From positions 1 to 20,462 of the forward strand of contig CAJUFW010000044.1 in the NCBI GenBank assembly GCA_910585655.1: a stretch of DNA of 20,462 nucleotides. Reading direction: 5' to 3'. Position 1 is the first letter of the stretch, and each line of letters starts with the position of its first letter. The notes beneath the pieces were generated by a model. It had not been told where the DNA came from, searched no databases, and saw only the letters and a list, made by a program, of their open reading frames with translations. Both the position numbers and the translations under genes were made by a program. Source of the DNA: an uncultured Lachnospiraceae bacterium (GTDB lineage Bacteria; Bacillota_A; Clostridia; Lachnospirales; Lachnospiraceae). Below, piece after piece: positions 14,084 to 20,462 of this stretch.

Positions 14084-16462
14084 TTATCCTTTTTTTACAT
14101 TTTTTATTGCTTTTTGCTCCAAATAGCACGATTCCAGGAAGCATATCTCCTCCCAGGTCACTTCCAACTCGGAAAATCTTGCCTTTTCGGCAATTCGTTT
14201 GGCAGTTTCCTGCCTGCTGGAAAATTCTGGATTTGGCAAATTAGACAACGAAAGGCGATCCAGTTTTCGATACCAATAAAGCGCTTTGTTCCGGTTGCTC
14301 ATCCGACGGTAATGTTCCTTCTGCCAAAAGCGAACGCCACCTGCAGCAAAAGCCAAAAACAACGGTAACGCCAGAGCAATCCAAAAAAGCGTTCTCCCTT
14401 CTCCAAGGGCTGCCGCTCCGTCCTTCCTATCCGGCTTGGTTTCTACAGGCTTTGTCTGTTCTGGTAACAATGGCTCCTGTATGTTTGGAGGCTCTTCTAT
14501 GTTGTTTTCCTGCGACTCCTCGTCTTCTTTTTCCTCTTCCCTATTCTCTTCCTCTTCTTGTTCTGCAGCTCCCGGCAGCCTGTCTAAACCTGGCAAGCCT
14601 GCGGAAATTCCGTTTTCTTCTGTCCCTACCGTATACTCTATCGGAACAAAACCAATTCCCTCTAGCCAAACCTCTGCCCAGGCATGAGCGGATTCTCCGG
14701 TAACGGTTCCCTCTAATACTCGTATCTCTTTTCCGTCCTCCCAGGTCGTATAGAGCGTTTTCTCTTTTTCTCCCTGCTCATAAAGCTCCGGCAATTTAAC
14801 CAGATAGCCTTCTGCATATCTGGCAGGAATCCCCATTGCCCGCAGAAGTAAAACTGCCGAGCAGGCAAAATGAACGCAATATCCTCTTTGGCTTTCCGTC
14901 AAAAAATACTCTACCATATTCCAGCCTTCCGGCGCCAGCCCCGGCGCCGTATCATAAGTAGCATGCTCATAAAACCAGCTTTTTAGCGCCTGCATCTTCA
15001 AGCTTTCTTTGCTGATATAGGGATATCGTAGGGAAAGCGCTTCTGCGCTCGCCTCCAGCTCCTCCACAAGCTGATAAAATCCCTCTCCAAGCCCTTCCGG
15101 CAGACCAAGACAGGTTTCATAGACAAACGCATCATAGGGCTCCCAGCCGTCAAACTCATAGCCTTCCAGGATACCGTACGACCGCTGCCAGGTTTCCTGG
15201 TTTCGGGAGCGTTCGTAATAAAACAAAGGATAGGTAAAGGATTGTGAAATCTTCTTTCCCTTCGCCGTCATGTAAAGATCCGCGACAGGCGACGGGATAT
15301 CTCCCTTCCCTACACCGAACTCAGAGGCGCCATATAAAAGAAAAGCCCTGTTTTTAACCGTTTTTAGCGGCTCTACTTCTACGGTAGTAAAAAGACCCCG
15401 AAGGTCTTCGTATAGCCTCATCTCTTCCAATGTATGCTCTGCCCGAAACATCCATTCTTCCGGCTTCTGGTGGTAAGTAGCCATCAGCTCCTCCAAACGG
15501 GCTTTTTCTTCCGGTCGGTATTCCTCCCAGCCATGCCTGCCATAATGGACGGCGGCATACTCTTTTAAATACAGATTCGTTTGAGAAATCATGGCTTCGT
15601 TTTGTGGGGAATTTTCTGATTGCTCTTGCCATTTGAGTACGATCCGAAACGCCGGGCTGTCGTCCGTATAACGCTTTCCCCAGGTTGGAAATCGTCCGTT
15701 TTCTCCTTCCATCCTTGCCAGCATTTGCTCTCCCCACAAGGTAAGCTCCTTTTTTTGCTCCTTTAACCATACCGTCGTTTTGGCATACTGCTCTTTTGGC
15801 AGAAGGCAGGAAGCCAATAAAAATGTAACGAATAAAAGCAGCAGCGCTCCGATATACCGGTATTCCGGTCTTCCTCTCGGCTCTTTTTTCAAAGAAACCT
15901 TTGTCGTAGAGCCTATCATAGCCAAAATCATAGCTAAGAGCAGAAAAAAGCTCCAAAAGGACGGTGTTTCCCGGAACAAAAAAGGGAGGCTGAGGATCAC
16001 AATATGCAGCAGCACCCAAAACTCTACCGCAATCCGCTTTCCATAGACAAGCAAAAAGACCAGGCACAGCAATGCCACACTAAGCCCTAATAAAAACGGA
16101 AACGTCGTTGCAAACGGCAGCGTCGTAATATAAGGAAGCAGCTCCTGGTCAGTCGCATAGGAAATCCGTTTGATCACCAGATTTTCCAGATGGTAAAAGG
16201 AATTTGCCATCTGCTGCGGGGAACGGAGAAAGGCAAATAAATAAGGACCATGCTCGCCAACGCCTAAAATCCTGTTCCACCATTCTGCTTCCCAGCGAAT
16301 ATGCAGCGTTTCACATAGATAGCGCAGCAGGGAAACGCCATAGAGCCACATAAGAAAAATCCTAAGCAGCACAGGGAACGCTTTTTTTAGGAAAAATCCT
16401 TTCCCGGATGTTTCTTCAACAGCCGTATCGATCCGCAGCGACGTACTCTCTTTTTTATTCAA
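14084..16462 (-). CDS. Multi-spanning membrane protein with extracytoplasmic transglutaminase-like domain (YebA/TgpA type)
   Basis: The product (792 residues from the TTG used here) has several N-terminal membrane segments (for example FPVLLRIFLMWLYGVSLL, FLLGLSVALLCLVFLLVYG, YIGALLLLFVTFLLASCLL), a long extracytoplasmic region, a transglutaminase-like core, an acidic Glu-rich linker, one more membrane segment (LFWIALALPLFLAFAAGG) and a cytoplasmic tail. The catalytic triad positions are Cys529 (RGYCVHFACSAVLLLRAMG), His593 (SAHAWAEVW) and an acidic residue that is Glu609 (FVPIEYT) instead of Asp. Such proteins are found with MoxR and DUF58 partners, as in yeaC-yeaD-yebA; their substrate is unknown. 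The TTG at 16462 has GGGGAGG eight bases away and overlaps the DUF58 stop by eight bases. ATGs at 16504 and 16516 are alternatives. Confidence 0.88.
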   Translation of the reverse strand: MNKKESTSLRIDTAVEETSGKGFFLKKAFPVLLRIFLMWLYGVSLLRYLCETLHIRWEAEWWNRILGVGEHGPYLFAFLRSPQQMANSFYHLENLVIKRISYATDQELLPYITTLPFATTFPFLLGLSVALLCLVFLLVYGKRIAVEFWVLLHIVILSLPFLFRETPSFWSFFLLLAMILAMIGSTTKVSLKKEPRGRPEYRYIGALLLLFVTFLLASCLLPKEQYAKTTVWLKEQKKELTLWGEQMLARMEGENGRFPTWGKRYTDDSPAFRIVLKWQEQSENSPQNEAMISQTNLYLKEYAAVHYGRHGWEEYRPEEKARLEELMATYHQKPEEWMFRAEHTLEEMRLYEDLRGLFTTVEVEPLKTVKNRAFLLYGASEFGVGKGDIPSPVADLYMTAKGKKISQSFTYPLFYYERSRNQETWQRSYGILEGYEFDGWEPYDAFVYETCLGLPEGLGEGFYQLVEELEASAEALSLRYPYISKESLKMQALKSWFYEHATYDTAPGLAPEGWNMVEYFLTESQRGYCVHFACSAVLLLRAMGIPARYAEGYLVKLPELYEQGEKEKTLYTTWEDGKEIRVLEGTVTGESAHAWAEVWLEGIGFVPIEYTVGTEENGISAGLPGLDRLPGAAEQEEEENREEEKEDEESQENNIEEPPNIQEPLLPEQTKPVETKPDRKDGAAALGEGRTLFWIALALPLFLAFAAGGVRFWQKEHYRRMSNRNKALYWYRKLDRLSLSNLPNPEFSSRQETAKRIAEKARFSELEVTWEEICFLESCYLEQKAIKNVKKG

Positions 16463-17510
16463 AAGCGCTTCCTCCCCTCGTCTGATAGGTAATACCGTCT
16501 CCATCAATCCAGGCAACGATCTGGTATTCTGCCGGAAGCTTCTGTTCTATATCCCGCAGTTTTGCTGTTGACTCCAGCCTGTCCCCTTCTTTGGATACGG
16601 TTAGAAAACGAGGGGTAGACAGCAGTTGGTAAAACACATGGTTTAATTCTTCCTCGTTTCCTGCCGGCAGGATCTGTTCCTCCGACAGCCATACCGCCGA
16701 ACAAATTCCTTTTAACAGACATTGCTTTATCAATGCTGCCAAAAACTCCAGACAACGATCGTTTTCTGCCGGAGCATCCTGATAGAGCTTTGGAATCAAC
16801 AACAGCATTGGCTTTTCTTCTGTTTCCAATACTCGTACCATTGTTTTTTCAAACCTGGCGCTCAGTCTCTGGTGAATCCGGTTCTGCCGATCTCCTGGCT
16901 GAAACTCTCTGATTTCCCGAAGTTCTGGCTGCTCCTCTCCCTTGTTTGCTCTTGCAGAAACTTCTTGTATAAGCTCTGTGATCACAGAGGATATCGTCTC
17001 CGGCAAAAGAGTTTCTATGAAAGGCATACAAAAAAACAAGGGTTGAGCAGTCAGTTTCTTTTTTACCCGGAGCAGACGAAACATATCCGAGAGCCGAACC
17101 TGTCCTTTTTCCAGCGCATAAAGACCATAATGCTCCGGCACTACCACCAGTTTCCTCATCAAGCGGGCATACGGCTCTAATTCCGTATCCAAACGCTCTG
17201 CCAGCTTCTCTCCGGTCATCCGGTTGTTTATCCGGTAGTCCTCCCTTAACTGCCAGACAGGAAGCAGGCTGCGGTTAGAAATTTGAAAAAGAACGTCGCA
17301 GGGAGCCTCCTTTTTGACCATGATAAGAGAGGCTTTTTCTTTTGGAGAAACCGTCAAAAATATCCGGTGCAGCATAAGCTCTGCCCATGCTACCGCCGGA
17401 TAACACAGCACTCCTACAAACAGAAGCGCAGACGTATAATCAGGATATAAGACAGCAAGAATGGCTGTAAGCGCCAATACGACTATATACATCAGCCAAC
17501 GTATTACCAT
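16455..17510 (-). CDS. DUF58 domain protein
   Basis: DUF58 proteins usually accompany MoxR ATPases and a transglutaminase-like membrane protein, and are thought to act with them in assembling or activating an envelope-associated machine; their exact role is not known. The 351-residue product has two adjacent N-terminal membrane segments (MYIVVLALTAILAVLY, ALLFVGVLCYPAVAWAEL) and the DUF58 core with REIREFQPGDRQNRIHQRLS, which corresponds to the family's PGD...R.I.W..SA motif with Gln in place of the common Trp. The frame is open upstream into moxR, but the ATG at 17510 has AGGGGAAAA in front and starts 17 bases after the moxR stop. Its own stop overlaps the next gene. Confidence 0.9.
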   Translation of the reverse strand: MVIRWLMYIVVLALTAILAVLYPDYTSALLFVGVLCYPAVAWAELMLHRIFLTVSPKEKASLIMVKKEAPCDVLFQISNRSLLPVWQLREDYRINNRMTGEKLAERLDTELEPYARLMRKLVVVPEHYGLYALEKGQVRLSDMFRLLRVKKKLTAQPLFFCMPFIETLLPETISSVITELIQEVSARANKGEEQPELREIREFQPGDRQNRIHQRLSARFEKTMVRVLETEEKPMLLLIPKLYQDAPAENDRCLEFLAALIKQCLLKGICSAVWLSEEQILPAGNEEELNHVFYQLLSTPRFLTVSKEGDRLESTAKLRDIEQKLPAEYQIVAWIDGDGITYQTRGGSAFE

Positions 17511-17527
17511 CGTTTTCCCCTGCCTTT

Positions 17528-18466
17528 CTAGCGAATCGCCGGAGCCTTTACCGAAGCCAGCAGCTCTAACAGCACCTCCTGACCGGAAGTCGTCTGTACC
17601 GCCATCGACTGAAACCGGACGCGGTGTCCGCATACATCCAAAAAGATTTCCTGTACATGCTCCGGAACAACAAATTCATAACCGCACAGAAAGGCGACTG
17701 CTTTTGCCATTTCCATCAGCGCCAGAGTTCCGCGTGGAGAAACCCCCTCTTCTATCGCCGGATGGTTCCTGGTTCGGTTGGTAAGTTCTACCATATAGGC
17801 ATACAGATCCTCATGAACATACACGCCCGATACCTGCTTTCTCATCGCCAGCAGGTCGTCCCGTCCAACGACCGGAAGAATCCCTGCCAACAGATTGCCG
17901 GAATTTCGGTTTTTTAAAATGCTTATCTCTTGCTCCGGGGTAGGATATCCCATCGTCATTCCTATCATAAAACGATCCATCTGAGATTCCGGCAGACGTT
18001 GAGTCCCGACTGTCCCGACCGGATTCTGGGTGGCAATTACCATAAATGGATCCGGCAAAGGTCTGGTAACGCCGTCTACCGTCACCTGGCGTTCTTCCAT
18101 CGCCTCTAAAAGAGCCGATTGTGTCTTACTGGAAGTACGATTGATTTCATCTGCCAGAAAAAGGTTGCACATCACTGCTCCCGGCTGGTACACCATCTGA
18201 TTGGTTTCCCGGCTCCAAAGAGAAAAGCCGGTCACGTCCGACGGCAATACGTCCGGGGTAAACTGCATCCGCTTCTGTTCCAGTTCACAGGAGCGGGAAA
18301 ACGCCATAGCAAGCGTTGTTTTCCCTACTCCCGGAATATCCGTCAGCAAAACATGACCTCCCGCCAGCATGGCGGCAAGGAGCCTTGCCGCTATCTGCTC
18401 CTTGCCAATCACGATCCGGTTGACCTGCTCCAATATTTTTTTACAAGCTTCGTTTTTTATTTTCAC
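17528..18466 (-). CDS. MoxR family AAA+ ATPase
   Basis: MoxR ATPases act as chaperone-like factors that mature or activate partner complexes, usually encoded beside DUF58 or von Willebrand proteins. The 312-residue product has Walker A DIPGVGKTT (residues 43-51), Walker B LFLADEINR (102-110), the RTSSKTQSALLEAMEE segment, and sensor 1 ATQNP (about 145-149), followed by the helical lid with SPRGTLALM. Length is typical (310-330). The start is a GTG with AGGAG about six bases upstream. It begins 25 bases after the alaS stop with no terminator seen, so it may be cotranscribed with alaS. DUF58 and transglutaminase-like genes follow directly. Confidence 0.94.
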   Translation of the reverse strand: MKIKNEACKKILEQVNRIVIGKEQIAARLLAAMLAGGHVLLTDIPGVGKTTLAMAFSRSCELEQKRMQFTPDVLPSDVTGFSLWSRETNQMVYQPGAVMCNLFLADEINRTSSKTQSALLEAMEERQVTVDGVTRPLPDPFMVIATQNPVGTVGTQRLPESQMDRFMIGMTMGYPTPEQEISILKNRNSGNLLAGILPVVGRDDLLAMRKQVSGVYVHEDLYAYMVELTNRTRNHPAIEEGVSPRGTLALMEMAKAVAFLCGYEFVVPEHVQEIFLDVCGHRVRFQSMAVQTTSGQEVLLELLASVKAPAIR

Positions 18467-18491
18467 GCTGCGCTCCTATTTACCACTATCC

Positions 18492-20462
18492 TTAAAGCTG
18501 CTTTTCTACTACTGCAGCTACAGCGGCGATTGCTTCTCCTATAGCAGCCGGATTTTTGCCACCTGCCTGCGCCATATTCGGTCTGCCGCCTCCACCCCCG
18601 CCAACGATCGGCGCGATTTCTTTGATCAGATTTCCGGCATGGGCTCCTTGCTTGATAGCGCCCTCGGTTGCCATCGCAACCAGGCTGACCTTACCATCCT
18701 TTTCCGACGCCAACAGAACAATCCCTTCTCCAAGCTTTTCCTTTAGCTGATCGCCTAAGCTCCGCAAGCCGTTCATATCCAAATCCGGCACGTTTGCCGC
18801 CAACAGTTTTATGCCTTTTACCTCGACCACCTGATTCATAACGTCGCCTAAAGACTGGTTCGCCAGCTTGCTCTTTAAACGTTCGTTTTCAGACTGAAGC
18901 ATTTTGATCTCTTCTAGCATTGCTTCGATTTTATTTTTCAAAAGAGACGGCTCACTCTTTGCAGCCTTAGCGGCTTCTGTAAGCTCCTCCTCTTTTTTCC
19001 GGTAATACGCGAACACACCCTCTGAGGTAATCGCTTCTATCCGGCGTACCCCGGAAGCAATCCCTGATTCGGAAAGGATTTTAAATACGGTAATATCGCC
19101 TGTAGTGTCAACGTGTGTTCCGCCACAAAGCTCCTTGCTGAACTCTCCCATACAGACAACTCGTACGGTATCGCCATATTTTTCGCCAAAGAGCGCCTTG
19201 GCTCCGGTCTTTTTGGCGTCCTCAATACTCATTATATGAGTCTCTACCGGCAATTTTTTAGCGATTTCTGCGTTTACGATCGCTTCTACCTGCGCCAGCT
19301 CGTCCTTTGTCATAGCAGAAAAATGAGTAAAGTCAAAGCGTAGATGCCCTGCATTGACCAGAGAGCCAGCCTGTTCGACATGGCTGCCCAGCACGACGCG
19401 CAACGCTTCCTGCAGCAGATGTGTCGCACTGTGGTTTTTCGCCGTCGCCTGTCGTCTTTTCTCGTCTACTTTTAACGTTACGGTATCGCCTACCCGGAAC
19501 ATTCCTTCCTTGACGGTTCCGACATGCCCGATCCGACCACCCTTTAAATGGATCGTATCGGCTACCTCAAACAACGCGCCGTCTTTATAGATCTGCCCGC
19601 TGTCTGCCTCTTGTCCTCCCATAGTCGCATAAAACGGCGTTTCTTCTACGAGAATCGTTCCCTGCTGCCCTGCCACCAGTTCTCCGGTCAGCTCGGTTTC
19701 TGTCGTCAGCACGGAAATAGCAGAGCTATGGCAAAGAACATCATAACCGACAAACTGTGAAGTCAGGCTGATATCAATCTGATCATATACCGTAGCGTCC
19801 GCGCCCATATAGTTAGTCACGGCTCTGGCACTCCTGGCGGTTTCCTTTTGCTGCGTCATTGCAGCAGCAAAGCCTTCCTGATCGATAGTAAAGCCCTTTT
19901 CCTGAAGAATTTCCTCGGTCAGATCCGACGGGAAGCCATACGTATCATAAAGCTTAAATACATCCTCCCCAGCCAGTTCCCGCTTTCCGGAAGCAACCAG
20001 GGCTTCTTCCATTTCCGCTAAAATCTCCAGCCCTTTATCAATCGTCACATGGAACCGTTCTTCCTCAATCGTAATGACCTTTAAAATATAATCCTGCTTT
20101 TCTTCTAACTCCGGATAGCCGTCTTTCGATTCCCGGATTACCGTCTGACAGATCTTAGAAAGAAACAGCCCGTCAATCCCTAACAGCCTTCCATGTCTGG
20201 CAGCACGCCGCAGCAGACGCCGCAGTACATACCCTCGTCCCTCATTGGAAGGAATAATCCCGTCTGAAATCATAAACGTAACGGAACGGATATGGTCGGT
20301 AATCAGACGAATGGAAACATCCTTCTTTTCGTCCGTCTGGTATGTCACTCCAGCCAATTCGCAAATATGGTCACGGATTGCCTTCATCGTATCAATGTCA
20401 AAGACAGAATCCACCTGCTGTACTACAACTGCCAGTCGTTCCAGTCCCATACCGGTATCAAT
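18492..20462 (-). CDS. alaS: Alanyl-tRNA synthetase, C-terminal part (5' end outside the window)
   Basis: AlaS charges tRNA-Ala and edits mischarged Ser or Gly. The frame runs off the right edge; 656 residues are visible, starting at IDTGMGLERLAVVVQQ in the catalytic domain, of an expected ~880. The editing domain shows the zinc-site elements NHSATHLLQEALR and ELCGGTHVDTTGD. A coiled-coil region (KNKIEAMLEEIKMLQSENER) leads into the C-terminal C-Ala domain with the glycine-rich GGGGGGRPNMAQAGGK, also standard. No frameshift or missing residue is seen. MoxR follows after 25 bases. Confidence 0.97.
   Translation of the reverse strand: MDTGMGLERLAVVVQQVDSVFDIDTMKAIRDHICELAGVTYQTDEKKDVSIRLITDHIRSVTFMISDGIIPSNEGRGYVLRRLLRRAARHGRLLGIDGLFLSKICQTVIRESKDGYPELEEKQDYILKVITIEEERFHVTIDKGLEILAEMEEALVASGKRELAGEDVFKLYDTYGFPSDLTEEILQEKGFTIDQEGFAAAMTQQKETARSARAVTNYMGADATVYDQIDISLTSQFVGYDVLCHSSAISVLTTETELTGELVAGQQGTILVEETPFYATMGGQEADSGQIYKDGALFEVADTIHLKGGRIGHVGTVKEGMFRVGDTVTLKVDEKRRQATAKNHSATHLLQEALRVVLGSHVEQAGSLVNAGHLRFDFTHFSAMTKDELAQVEAIVNAEIAKKLPVETHIMSIEDAKKTGAKALFGEKYGDTVRVVCMGEFSKELCGGTHVDTTGDITVFKILSESGIASGVRRIEAITSEGVFAYYRKKEEELTEAAKAAKSEPSLLKNKIEAMLEEIKMLQSENERLKSKLANQSLGDVMNQVVEVKGIKLLAANVPDLDMNGLRSLGDQLKEKLGEGIVLLASEKDGKVSLVAMATEGAIKQGAHAGNLIKEIAPIVGGGGGGRPNMAQAGGKNPAAIGEAIAAVAAVVEKQL

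Noticed and set aside
15354..16067. Long (237-codon) open frame overlapping the transglutaminase-like gene on the same strand.
   Set aside because: It lies inside a well-supported gene in another frame, is basic and low in recognisable motifs, and has no ribosome binding site; it is a shadow frame.

Overview
The window is a dense, almost entirely minus-strand block of housekeeping and sporulation genes from an endospore-forming member of the Firmicutes. SpoIVA, YqfC and YqfD point to a spore former. The order DUF512 protein, der, plsY, gpsA, spoIVA and the moderate GC content fit Clostridia, perhaps Lachnospiraceae; that placement is inference. I see no phage, insertion sequence, CRISPR array, tRNA or rRNA.

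Layout in transcription order (high to low coordinates). (1) 20462-14084: the 3' part of alaS, then a tightly packed membrane-associated module of MoxR AAA+ ATPase, DUF58 protein and a multi-spanning transglutaminase-like protein. (2) 14076-13751: rpsU as its own unit, with a consensus promoter, a 5' leader hairpin and a strong terminator. (3) 13708-12114: yqfC and yqfD. (4) 12095-11586: rplS with a near-consensus promoter, a short structured leader and a terminator. (5) 11555-6536, continuing into 5172: lepB, rbgA, a second lepB split between two reading frames, rnhB, an FlhB C-terminal homologue, yraN, pgeF and a DUF512 radical-SAM protein, with short gaps or overlaps. (6) 4963-1863: der, plsY and gpsA, preceded by a leader made of two copies of a ~73-bp structured repeat. 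(7) 1853-76: spoIVA, with a sigma-E-like promoter, a ~190-nt leader holding a large inverted repeat, and a terminator.

The gene functions are mostly translation and ribosome assembly (alaS, rpsU, rplS, rbgA, der), protein export (two signal peptidases), phospholipid precursor synthesis (gpsA makes glycerol-3-phosphate, plsY acylates it), nucleic-acid maintenance (rnhB, yraN) and sporulation (spoIVA, yqfC, yqfD).

The least ordinary points are the second signal peptidase, whose two halves are joined only by a -1 shift and which carries a dnaX-type A AAA AAG heptamer in the right phase, and two repeat-bearing leaders (der and spoIVA) that share a 16-nt motif next to the ribosome binding site. 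I found no clear previously undescribed multi-gene system.
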